Positions 1-5,286 of a stretch of 8,032 bases of DNA are shown piece after piece (position 1 is the first letter of the stretch; every line of letters starts with the position of its first letter). Under the pieces are notes generated by a model, which was not told the DNA's origin, made no database searches, and saw only the letters and a program-made list of their open reading frames with translations. The stretch comes from an uncultured Lachnospiraceae bacterium (GTDB taxonomy: Bacteria; Bacillota; Clostridia; Lachnospirales; Lachnospiraceae), in assembly GCA_947178465.1 (NCBI GenBank), contig CAMWYL010000139.1:1-8032 (forward strand), in the 5' to 3' direction. The position numbers were made by a program, and so were the translations under genes.

Positions 1-2
1 TG

Positions 3-371
3 AATATCGGCAAGGTGCAGAAATGTTTTGATGACATTATTGCATTTTTGCAAAACGACGTGGCAACACAATTTGTTTCTTTTGTTAAGGCAACGAAAGA
101 CTCCTATGAGTCAATATCAAAAATTCAGCAAATTATTCAGGATATTGATAATTCTTCCGGTGTTTTTTCGGATGTGATTACGGATATCAAAAATTGTATT
201 GATCAGGTTCAATGTGTACCGGAGGATAGAATGATTGGCAGCGGCGAGATTTTAAAGCATGTGGAGCAGACAGAACTGACTACACAGGAGCTGGCAGATA
301 TTGTTGAGCAGAACAAGCAAAATGCCGTGGCAATCCGTGAAATTGTGGAAAGATTTTCTGAATATGCGTGA
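3..371 (+). CDS. Methyl-accepting chemotaxis protein, C-terminal tail (5' partial)
   Basis: The reading frame is open to the left edge, so only the last 122 codons are present; an internal GTG at 15 is not a real start. The protein is a hydrophilic, heptad-rich helix with phases such as FVSFVKATKDSYESISKIQ and ends in EQNKQNAVAIREIVERF, which resembles the distal arm and C-terminal end of the signalling coiled coil in clostridial chemoreceptors. By family, such a receptor senses a ligand or internal cue and controls CheA autophosphorylation through CheW. The conserved hairpin tip (the CheA/CheW contact) and any sensor or membrane segments would lie upstream, outside the window. The gene ends at a TGA, and a structured segment plus terminator-like hairpin follow. 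The family call rests on helix pattern and the tail motif, so it is good but not certain; a ligand cannot be guessed. Confidence 0.65.
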   Translation, partial: NIGKVQKCFDDIIAFLQNDVATQFVSFVKATKDSYESISKIQQIIQDIDNSSGVFSDVITDIKNCIDQVQCVPEDRMIGSGEILKHVEQTELTTQELADIVEQNKQNAVAIREIVERFSEYA

Positions 372-385
372 ACGTATGGGGAATA

Positions 386-468
386 GTGTGAGAAGTACTT
401 CTAAATTGCCTTCGGTAATTTTCACTCGCAGCAAAGGCTGCTTCGTGAAGAAGTACTAAGTCTCACAC
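386..468. other. Three-way-junction structured element (possible ncRNA, leader or dispersed repeat)
   Basis: A long imperfect inverted repeat encloses two further hairpins. The outer stem pairs GTGTGAGA (386-393) with TCTCACAC (461-468), then AGTACTTC (394-401) with GAAGTACT (450-457), leaving a three-base AAG bulge at 458-460. Inside it, AAATTGCC (403-410) pairs with GGTAATTT (414-421) with one G-U pair. TTCAC (421-425; base 421 is shared at the junction) pairs with GTGAA (445-449), and GCAGC (428-432) pairs with GCTGC (437-441) around an AAAG loop. This is too ordered to be ordinary spacer. I do not recognise a known riboswitch core in it. It could be a structured RNA in the chemoreceptor mRNA 3' end, a leader for the acyltransferase gene, or a dispersed miniature repeat. 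Confidence 0.5.
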
Positions 469-470
469 AG

Positions 471-496
471 GAAAAACGCAAAAGACAGCGTTTTTC
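471..496. terminator. Terminator-like hairpin
   Basis: GAAAAACGC (471-479) pairs perfectly with GCGTTTTTC (488-496) around an 8-base loop. The A-run and T-run in the two arms make it look like a bidirectional intrinsic terminator, although the T-run lies inside the stem rather than after it. It lies only 2 bases past the three-way-junction element. It most simply ends the chemoreceptor transcript. Because only 39 bases separate it from the acyltransferase ATG, it could also act as an attenuator for that gene. Confidence 0.55.
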
Positions 497-535
497 ATTT
501 CTGTTTCAGCCATCGAAGGCGGCATGGGGATTAAA

Positions 536-1348
536 ATGAATAATAATGAATTGTACCGGCTTTTGGATATACCGAAAGATGTAATATATCACCTGAACGC
601 ATATGAAAAAAGCAGAACAGGTACATTCAATATAGCCATCAACGATTTGATGACGGATTATGCTCTTGTACAAAACTTAGATAAATTAATCCTGAGTGAT
701 GTTGGAGAAGACACAGATGGTATCAAAACTTTGTGGGAAGAGTTAAATATTGCAAGGCAGTCTTTTGAGGAATACCGGCGGAAAGGAATTTCCCTGGATA
801 TTTTTACTGATACAATGAAATTCTGTACCCGGTTTCTGTTGGACTACCATAAAACATATTCATGCTACCGCTTTGTATGGGGGTGGTGGTTTCCGCGCCA
901 ATTGTCTTTGCGGGAATTCAGAATTGGTGCTTTAGAGTATGAATTCAGTGAGGAAAATTGTATTCAGATTCACATACCGTCAGATGCGGACCTTACACAG
1001 CAGGCTGTTTTAGAATCGATTTTTCAATTTAAACGTTTTTGCAAACAATATTATCCGGAATGGGACAGACAGAAAATGTATTGTCAGTCGTGGTTATTGT
1101 CTCCTGCCCTAAAGAACATATTAAGTGACAATTCTAATATTTTGTCATTTCAGAAACTGTTTGATGTATTGGAAACGGATGAGGAGAGCATGGCTGTACT
1201 GGACTGGGTATTCCCGAGATTTGATGAAATTTCAGACAAACTCCCGGAAAATACAAGTCTGCAAAGAAATATGAAAAGATATCTGCCGGAGGGAAAGAAA
1301 ATCGGCTGGACAAAAGGAATATTGACATATAACGAAAACAACAATTAA
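536..1348 (+). CDS. Acyltransferase domain protein (NAT_N plus GNAT_C, DUF5596-like)
   Basis: A 270-residue soluble protein with no signal peptide or membrane segment. The C-terminal half carries the marks of the GNAT-like C-terminal acyltransferase domain: an IHIPSDADLT strand-turn, then YCQSWLLSPAL and a SNILSFQKLFDVL segment, ending in a PENTSLQR helix before GWTKGIL. The N-terminal helical part (about residues 1-115) fits the matching N-acyltransferase N-terminal domain. By family it should transfer an acyl group to an amine or similar acceptor; no substrate is known to me. An ATG at 524 is also in frame, but the one at 536 has GGGGA five bases upstream and gives the natural N-terminus MNNNELYRLLDIP. 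No promoter is visible between the upstream hairpin and the start. It converges on the Rrf2 remnant, whose frame runs about 215 bases into this gene on the opposite strand. The sequence looks intact and full length. Confidence 0.75.
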   Translation: MNNNELYRLLDIPKDVIYHLNAYEKSRTGTFNIAINDLMTDYALVQNLDKLILSDVGEDTDGIKTLWEELNIARQSFEEYRRKGISLDIFTDTMKFCTRFLLDYHKTYSCYRFVWGWWFPRQLSLREFRIGALEYEFSEENCIQIHIPSDADLTQQAVLESIFQFKRFCKQYYPEWDRQKMYCQSWLLSPALKNILSDNSNILSFQKLFDVLETDEESMAVLDWVFPRFDEISDKLPENTSLQRNMKRYLPEGKKIGWTKGILTYNENNN

Positions 1349-1799
1349 AAAACAGAGATTCATAGGGCGACATTAAATCAATACCCTGCCTAAAATAATG
1401 ATAATCAGTTACAAGGTCTTTCAGTGTAATGCTTTCTAAACTATCACACAAATCATTTTGAATATTTTGGTAAGAAGAATTTAATACATTATGAATGTTT
1501 TGCCCTACCGGACAGAGTGGCGATGGTAACGAATGAACATCAAACAATTTTGAAATGAAGTCCGGTTCGATCGCTTTACATATACGGTATATGGTTATTT
1601 CGTCCAATGGACAGTTGAGGGTTGCGCCACCGGTTCCAAATTTGACAGATATTACACCGTCTTTTTTCAATGAACACAAAATATTTCGGATTGTAACAGA
1701 ATTGCTTCTGGTAGATAACGATAAAAGTTCACTTGTCACTTTTTTCTTTTCTCCGTATTCAAAAATAAGGCAATGAATAGTACTGATACAGAAATTTAT
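1134..1799 (-). pseudogene. Rrf2-family transcriptional regulator, damaged at both ends
   Basis: Read leftward, the frame gives CLIFEYGEKKKVTSELLSLS, then RNILCSLKKDGVISVKFGTG-GATL, then LCPVGQNIHNVL and SLESITLKDLV. This is the winged-helix DNA-binding domain, wing and dimerisation helix of Rrf2 proteins (CymR, IscR, NsrR group). Family-like codons begin near 1796 (NFCIST), but there is an ATA where a start would be expected; the first GTG, at 1739, would remove helix 1. At the other end the family normally stops soon after the ITLKDLV helix (about 1400). Here the frame runs on without a stop through the antisense of the acyltransferase gene to 1134. Only one of the usual cluster cysteines is visible (in LCPVGQN), so an Fe-S role is unlikely. 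A weak minus-strand promoter (TTGGTA at 1821-1826, 17 bp, TATCAT at 1798-1803) overlaps the lost start. I call it a decayed gene; an N-truncated protein from the GTG cannot be excluded. Confidence 0.65.
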
Positions 1800-1951
1800 G
1801 ATATTAAAAATCGCCTATTTTACCAAGACGATTTTCAAAAGAATGATATTGCCCTGAATGAATGATTGGCTCAAACTTGGTCAATTAATATCAAAGATAT
1901 CTCCGATTTCTATATTTTCATCTATCTGAATATTTTTTATTATATAAAAAG

Positions 1952-2431
1952 GTGTCGGAAGCATCTGTCTTTACAGCAGATACGGAACAGAAGTACGGAC
2001 AGCTTGACAGTATACATTTATCAAAGGTGCAGAAACTAAGCCGATTAAAGGAACTGTTAAAATGTATGCCCTCTATGCACCGATACAAGCCACATATAAG
2101 GAGAGTCAGTCACCCAAAGGATTTGCGGAAATCAAATATGATAAGGAGCATAAGGACAGCCTTGCAAAATATCCCGAACTAAGGGATTGTATGCAGAACC
2201 GTTTACAGAATGGAGAAAAGATAATGCCAAAACAGTGGAGAGCAGAGATACAGTCTTTGCAATTGGAGTATGACAGTATCGGTAAAGAGAAGTCAAAGAC
2301 CGCCACAGAGTTAGCTTATGCTGAAATCAATCAGCCATAACAAAAAGAACCTTGATAGCAAGCTTCAGAACGAGGGACGACAGCATAACAGACAACAGAG
2401 AAAGGCGAAGCGGAGGGAGGAAGAAATTTAA
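1952..2431 (+). pseudogene. Relaxase/mobilisation protein, C-terminal remnant with two frameshifts
   Basis: Three frames must be joined to read one protein. The first (1952 to about 2061) ends in KLSRLKELLK. The second (2062-2340) continues as MYALYAPIQATYKES, KEHKDSLAKYPELRD and GEKIMPKQWRAEIQSL. The third, from about 2327, gives ISHNKKNLDSKLQNEGRQHN and a lysine/arginine/glutamate-rich tail ending at the TAA at 2429-2431. This charged helical sequence is typical of the C-terminal part of MOB_P-type relaxases of Clostridia conjugative elements, which nick and pilot element DNA. The nuclease domain (catalytic Tyr and His triad) is absent, so it cannot be functional. The first shift sits at an AAAA run near 2058-2061; the second lies near 2325-2332. 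They are opposite in sign, so the original frame is restored. The 5' end of the remnant is not sharply defined. Confidence 0.65.
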
Positions 2432-2512
2432 TGGAAATGTGATAGGAATATAAGTGTGATTGTGGTATATTGTTAGAAATACAAATAGAAATTTGAAACG
2501 GTGTTAGCGAAT

Positions 2513-3052
2513 ATGAAAAGATATATTGCATTTCTGCGTGGTATCAATATAAGCGGTAAAAATAAAGTACCAATGGCAGAATTAAAGAAAGAGTTTGAAA
2601 TACTTAAGTTTGCAGATGTTAAGACATATCTGAACAGTGGCAATGTGGCTTTTTCGAGCGATAGAGATGATACAGAGAAGTTCACAAAACAGATTGAGAT
2701 AATGATAAAAAAGCAGTTTACTTTAGATATTCCTGTTTTTGTCATATCAAGAGAAGAACTTAATGATATCCTGCACAATGCACCCGACTGGTGGGGAAAC
2801 GAGAATAAGGAAATCTATGACAATCTAATCTTTATTATGCCACCTGCTACATTCGCAGAGGCATATAATGAGATTGGAGAGCCTAAAAAGGAATTGGAAA
2901 GGATAAAAAATTATAAAGAAGTAATATTTTGGTCTTTTAGCAGGAAAGATTATCAAAAAACAAATTGGTGGTCTAAGACAGCAAGCGCAGATATTAGTAG
3001 CAAATTAACAATAAGAACAGCGAATACTGTTAGAAAGATAGTTGGAATGTAA
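2513..3052 (+). CDS. DUF1697 family protein
   Basis: A complete protein of 179 residues, the usual length of the family. The N-terminus MKRYIAFLRGINISGKNKVP carries the hallmark RGIN segment, followed by MAELKKEFE and the second hallmark, YLNSGNVAFSS (about residues 39-49). It ends with SKLTIRTANTVRKI, matching the conserved C-terminal TIRN-NT element. The family is cytoplasmic and of unknown biochemical role; I do not assign one. A GTG at 2501 is in frame, but the ATG at 2513 gives the family's normal start. The ribosome binding site is weak (GAAACGG about 11 bases upstream). A TATATT at 2466-2471 could be a -10, without a good -35. It lies between two decayed mobile-element genes and may be element cargo or a chromosomal gene caught among debris. 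It shows no damage. Confidence 0.85.
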   Translation: MKRYIAFLRGINISGKNKVPMAELKKEFEILKFADVKTYLNSGNVAFSSDRDDTEKFTKQIEIMIKKQFTLDIPVFVISREELNDILHNAPDWWGNENKEIYDNLIFIMPPATFAEAYNEIGEPKKELERIKNYKEVIFWSFSRKDYQKTNWWSKTASADISSKLTIRTANTVRKIVGM

Positions 3053-3057
3053 TTTTT

Positions 3058-3144
3058 AAACTTTATACCGTCAAAATACATTTCTGCAAGGACACCGATA
3101 AGACATTTAAGGACAGAGTTCAAAAGCTGATTATCAATGAGTTT
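3058..3144 (+). pseudogene. TnpW-like transposon-encoded protein, C-terminal fragment
   Basis: The frame reads KLYTVKIHFCKDTDKTFKDR then VQKLIINEF. This resembles the C-terminal half of the small TnpW-type proteins carried by Clostridia conjugative transposons (pattern TY-V-VHF, then a D-KI-RLI-NE helix). There is no start codon or upstream half: an in-frame TAG at 3031-3033 lies inside the DUF1697 gene. After NEF the frame does not stop but runs into the antisense of the recombinase gene, whose stop codon begins 8 bases further on. It is therefore cut at both ends. TnpW proteins have no established function to my knowledge. The assignment is by pattern over about 29 residues only. Confidence 0.45.
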
Positions 3145-3152
3145 CCTCCCCC

Positions 3153-4073
3153 TCACACCTTAAAATCCTTCCTCGGATGTTTTGTCACAAGAATATCCTG
3201 CTGCTTCGACAGTGCAACATGCGTATAAATCTCCGTAATGTTAATCGAACTATGTCCAAGCATTTCCTGAATATAGCGGATATCGACATCCGCCTCCAGA
3301 AGGCTTGTGGCGAAGGTATGGCGGAACATATGCGGTGTGATGTGCTGCTCGATAGCGGCGAGAGCAGTATATTTGTTAATCATCCGACGGACAGCCTGAT
3401 CGGATAACGGTCTGCCGGATTGATTTGCGAAGAAATGACCACAGCTTGCTATTTCATCCTTAAAGGTGTTCTTATAGTCTTCCAAAACACGGATCACAGC
3501 CTCCTGACCGATTTGGATATGTCGTTCTTTTGCACCCTTGCCGTAGATTAAAATGCTTCTGTCATACAGGTTTACATCGTTGGCTTTCAGGGAGCATAAT
3601 TCGGAAATGCGCATTCCGGTGGCAAAGAGCAGTTCAATGACTGCGATATCGCGAAGCGAATTTTTCTTTTGATATTCGGTTCTTGCGTCTGCGTGCTGTT
3701 TGTAAATGGTGGATAGAAAGGTTTCGACAGTGTGAAGGGGAATTGTTTTCGGTAGAATAACCGGTTCGCGGAATTTCACCTGTAGTTTACTGAAAGGGTT
3801 TCGGTCAATGAGTTCTCTGTATTCGAAGTAACGGAAGAGTGCTTTTAGGGAAGCGATTTTTCTTTTGACTGTTTTCGGTTTATATTTTCGGTGGAGCGCT
3901 GCAATGAAATCCTCCAATAGGGCAGGTGTGATTTCTGAAATATCAATAGGCGAAAGCTTCGTTGCGAATTGCGTCAGGTCGATTCGGTATGCCTTTAGTG
4001 TTTTTTCGTCTAATCTTTTCTGATATCGGCAGTAATCCAAATAAGTAGTAATCTGAGTTTGTAAGTTGTTCAT
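3153..4073 (-). CDS. Tyrosine recombinase (XerC/XerD-like site-specific recombinase)
   Basis: A complete 306-residue enzyme. The N-terminal SAM-like core-binding domain (about 1-90) contains TLKAYRIDLTQF and TVKRKIASLKALFRYFE. The catalytic domain has every active-site residue: R155 (ATGMRISEL), K179 (YGKGAKER), H248 and R251 (HMFRHTFAT), H274 (MLGHSS) and the nucleophile Y283 (EIYTHV). It should cut and rejoin DNA at a specific site through a 3'-phosphotyrosine link. An in-frame ATG at 4097 exists, but the one at 4073 has GAGGG five bases upstream and gives the normal N-terminus. The length fits Xer proteins and the many orphan Xer-like recombinases of Lachnospiraceae. It lacks the Arm-binding domain of conjugative-transposon integrases. 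Its neighbours (element remnants, hicAB) suggest an orphan or element role rather than the chromosome-dimer enzyme, but sequence alone does not decide. An inverted repeat lies just upstream of its start. Confidence 0.92.
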   Translation of the reverse strand: MNNLQTQITTYLDYCRYQKRLDEKTLKAYRIDLTQFATKLSPIDISEITPALLEDFIAALHRKYKPKTVKRKIASLKALFRYFEYRELIDRNPFSKLQVKFREPVILPKTIPLHTVETFLSTIYKQHADARTEYQKKNSLRDIAVIELLFATGMRISELCSLKANDVNLYDRSILIYGKGAKERHIQIGQEAVIRVLEDYKNTFKDEIASCGHFFANQSGRPLSDQAVRRMINKYTALAAIEQHITPHMFRHTFATSLLEADVDIRYIQEMLGHSSINITEIYTHVALSKQQDILVTKHPRKDFKV

Positions 4074-4106
4074 ATTTTCCCTCTTTTCTGCGTGCATTTT
4101 ATTCCC

Positions 4107-4150
4107 GTGAGTAATGAGCCAAGTGCTATGCTTGCACTAGTATAACTCAC
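4107..4150. repeat. 44-bp imperfect inverted repeat upstream of the recombinase gene
   Basis: GTGAGT (4107-4112) pairs with ACTCAC (4145-4150), and inside it AGTGC (4122-4126) pairs with GCACT (4134-4138). The nested arms are separated by unequal spacers, and the unit sits 33 bp before the recombinase ATG. It could be an operator, a 5' UTR hairpin of the recombinase mRNA, or the recombinase's own binding site. A TATACT -10-like hexamer on the minus strand lies in the right half. Confidence 0.4.
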
Positions 4151-4194
4151 CTCAATTATCCCTATGTTTTACTTGGCTGAATTTCCATCTGCTG

Positions 4195-4280
4195 CGTTGT
4201 CGTCGGTCAACGATGCCACCGCATCGCCTCCCTCCTTCGCCTTGCAGCGTATCAAGTTTGATGCTTCGTCAGCTTGCTGC
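4195..4280. other. GC-rich hairpin cluster in the recombinase-hicA gap
   Basis: This is part of a 344-bp stretch without a recognised gene (4098-4442). CGTTG (4195-4199) pairs with CAACG (4208-4212). CGATGC (4211-4216) pairs with GCATCG (4221-4226) around CACC. ATCA (4251-4254) pairs with TGAT (4259-4262), enclosed by GCAGC (4244-4248) and GCTGC (4276-4280). The composition is clearly richer in GC than the flanks, which are AT-rich. No open frame or known RNA is recognised. It may be a dispersed repeat, a small RNA or a terminator region for hicAB-opposed transcription. Confidence 0.35.
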
Positions 4281-4287
4281 GGAGATA

Positions 4288-4316
4288 TTGACTGCACATG
4301 TAAATAAATTTATAGA
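4288..4316 (+). promoter_or_regulatory. Distal sigma-A-type promoter of hicAB (P1)
   Basis: TTGACT (4288-4293), a 17-bp spacer and TATAGA (4311-4316), pointing toward hicA. Transcription would start near 4323 and give a leader of about 120 bases. That leader holds an AAGGAGG ribosome binding site at 4361-4367 and a short open frame. Confidence 0.5.
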
Positions 4317-4378
4317 TGTTTTCACGGTCGTTTTGGTATTAGTTTATCAAAAATTGTGTTAAGGAGGAATTGTGAAAA

Positions 4379-4456
4379 ATGCATGAACAGATTGATGATT
4401 GCGCAATTAGTGTGTATAATAAGTTTGTAAGGAGAAGTACGAATGAAGCAGCGTGA
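4379..4456 (+). CDS. Possible 25-codon leader peptide overlapping hicA
   Basis: A strong Shine-Dalgarno sequence, AAGGAGG (4361-4367), is followed 11 bases later by an ATG opening a 25-residue frame beginning MHEQIDDCAISVYNK and ending at a TGA inside hicA (4454-4456). The frame overlaps the first 14 bases of hicA in another register, so translating it could affect hicA initiation by coupling. A GTG at 4372 is closer to the Shine-Dalgarno but opens only a 4-codon frame. The peptide is unfamiliar and has no recognisable motif. If transcription begins only at the proximal promoter, this frame is not made. It could be a chance frame left from an older gene start. Confidence 0.25.
   Translation: MHEQIDDCAISVYNKFVRRSTNEAA
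4392..4420 (+). promoter_or_regulatory. Proximal hicAB promoter (P2) with candidate HicB operator
   Basis: TTGATG (4392-4397), a 17-bp spacer and a consensus TATAAT (4415-4420) lie just ahead of hicA. The spacer holds the perfect 10-bp palindrome ATTGCGCAAT (4398-4407). A symmetric site between -35 and -10 is where a dimeric repressor would block polymerase, and HicB antitoxins with a C-terminal DNA-binding domain are known to repress their own operons. That the palindrome is the operator is inference. Confidence 0.6.
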
Positions 4457-4616
4457 TTTGATAAAGCAACTTGAAGCGGCGGGATTTGTATTCGAACGGC
4501 ATGGTGGAAATCACGACATATATTGCCGTGGCAATGACATAGAAAAAATACCGCGACATAAAGAAATCAATGAAAGCTTGGCAAGAATGATCCTTAGGAA
4601 ATGGAAATTGTTATAG
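4443..4616 (+). CDS. hicA: HicA toxin (mRNA interferase)
   Basis: A 57-residue protein, the typical length for HicA. It starts MKQRDLIKQLEAAGFVFERH, continues with the hallmark GGNHDIY containing the catalytic histidine (H24), and ends in IPRHKEINESLARMILRKW. It is the double-stranded-RNA-binding-like fold of HicA toxins, which cleave mRNA when freed from HicB and so arrest growth. AAGGAG at 4429-4434 serves as ribosome binding site, 8 bases from the ATG. hicB follows after 11 bases, the usual toxin-first order. All expected elements are present, so it should be an active toxin held in check by HicB. Transcription probably starts at P2 and possibly also at P1. Confidence 0.93.
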   Translation: MKQRDLIKQLEAAGFVFERHGGNHDIYCRGNDIEKIPRHKEINESLARMILRKWKLL

Positions 4617-4627
4617 GGGGTGAGAAC

Positions 4628-5068
4628 ATGAAACAGGTTTATCCGACTTTTATTGTAGAGACGGAGGATGCTTCCGGGCATCTGTTCCTCGCATATGTTC
4701 CTGATATGGAAATCTATACGGAAGGAGACAGCCTTGCGGATGCGATTGAGATGGCGAGAGATGCCATTGGACTAACGGGGATTACCATGGAGGATAAAAA
4801 GGTAGAGCTTCCAAAGCCTTCAATGCAGGAGGAGGCGATTGAGAAGGTACGGAGGAATACTGAGGATGTTGATTTTTCGAAGGGAATTCTGACATATGTT
4901 GATGTTGATTTTTCCGAATATCGGAAGAAGGTTGATACAAAAACGGTCAGAAGGAATGTGGCATTGCCAAGCTGGCTCAATTATGAGGCAGAGCATGCGG
5001 GAATCAATGTGTCAAGAGTGCTGCAGGAGGCATTGATGAATGTGCTGAATATACAGAGAACGCCCTAG
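4628..5068 (+). CDS. hicB: HicB antitoxin
   Basis: A 146-residue protein. Residues 1-60 form the partial RNase H-like HicB domain: YPTFIVETEDASGHLFLAYV, then TEGDSLADAIEMARDAIGL. This part binds and blocks HicA. A linker of about 40 charged residues follows. The C-terminal part (about 107-140: RRNVALPSWLNYEAEHAGIN, VSRVLQEALMNVL) matches the DNA-binding segment found in longer HicB proteins, so it is also likely the operon's repressor. An upstream in-frame ATG at 4601 lies within hicA; the ATG at 4628 follows GGGGGTGAG and gives the family's normal start. It overlaps nothing and is cotranscribed with hicA. Confidence 0.93.
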   Translation: MKQVYPTFIVETEDASGHLFLAYVPDMEIYTEGDSLADAIEMARDAIGLTGITMEDKKVELPKPSMQEEAIEKVRRNTEDVDFSKGILTYVDVDFSEYRKKVDTKTVRRNVALPSWLNYEAEHAGINVSRVLQEALMNVLNIQRTP

Positions 5069-5073
5069 CGTTC
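5058..5073. terminator. Short hairpin around the hicB stop codon
   Basis: GAACGC (5058-5063) pairs with GCGTTC (5068-5073) around CCTA, so the TAG stop codon straddles the loop and the right arm. The stem is perfect but only 6 bp, and the following bases are only moderately T-rich (TTCCTGTTTT about 8 bases on). It may be a weak terminator or a 3' end stabiliser for hicAB mRNA. Confidence 0.3.
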
Positions 5074-5160
5074 CGGCACATTCCTGTTTTGCAAGATGAA
5101 CATGTCACCACACTGATTCTCAAAATTTTATGAAAAATTCCCTCCTGCATTCACAAAAAC

Positions 5161-5188
5161 TTGACTTTCAGCGGATAGATGGTATATT
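5161..5188 (+). promoter_or_regulatory. Promoter of the potassium-channel gene
   Basis: TTGACT (5161-5166), a 16-bp spacer and TATATT (5183-5188) give a good sigma-A-type promoter. The start would be near 5195, leaving a leader of about 90 bases before the channel ATG. The leader contains a small stem GGGTAA (5206-5211 region) with TTACTC and a second hairpin right before the ribosome binding site. Confidence 0.55.
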
Positions 5189-5257
5189 TATGTAAGGGTA
5201 ATTGACGGCGGAGTTGGTTACTCTTTCTTTAAATTGGTTCATAAGCGGGTCGAAATG

Positions 5258-5275
5258 TTGATATACGAATATCAA
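5258..5275 (+). promoter_or_regulatory. Hairpin directly before the channel ribosome binding site
   Basis: TTGATAT (5258-5264) pairs perfectly with ATATCAA (5269-5275) around ACGA. The Shine-Dalgarno AGAGG (5276-5280) begins at the very next base, and the ATG is at 5287. The stem does not cover the Shine-Dalgarno. It could still tune ribosome access or mRNA decay, or be an operator. Confidence 0.35.
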
Positions 5276-5286
5276 AGAGGAATGAA

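Noticed and set aside
386..468. Integron attC site or insertion-sequence end as an explanation of the inverted repeat
   Set aside because: There are no R/L core boxes of the GTTRRRY type, no transposase gene next to it and no flanking target duplication that I can see.
1773..1865. Plus-strand 30-codon frame beginning MNSTDTEIYDIKNRLFYQDD
   Set aside because: It overlaps the N-terminal codons of the Rrf2 remnant in antisense, has no ribosome binding site and matches no family I know.
1881..1964. Minus-strand 27-codon frame beginning MLPTPFYIIKNIQIDENIEI
   Set aside because: It reads like a piece of a protein but has no ribosome binding site and is too short to assign; part of it is AT-rich spacer.
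2106..2306. Antisense open frames inside the relaxase remnant, recombinase, channel and ABC genes
   Set aside because: They are shadows of real genes, without ribosome binding sites or recognisable protein families.
4134..4141. GCACTAGT shared by the repeat upstream of the recombinase and the 14-bp palindromes at 6476-6483
   Set aside because: An 8-base match is expected by chance in a window this size, and the flanks do not agree.
3153..4150. Chromosomal XerC/dif locus
   Set aside because: No dif-like 28-bp sequence is visible and the surroundings are element debris; the chromosomal role cannot be excluded but is not supported.
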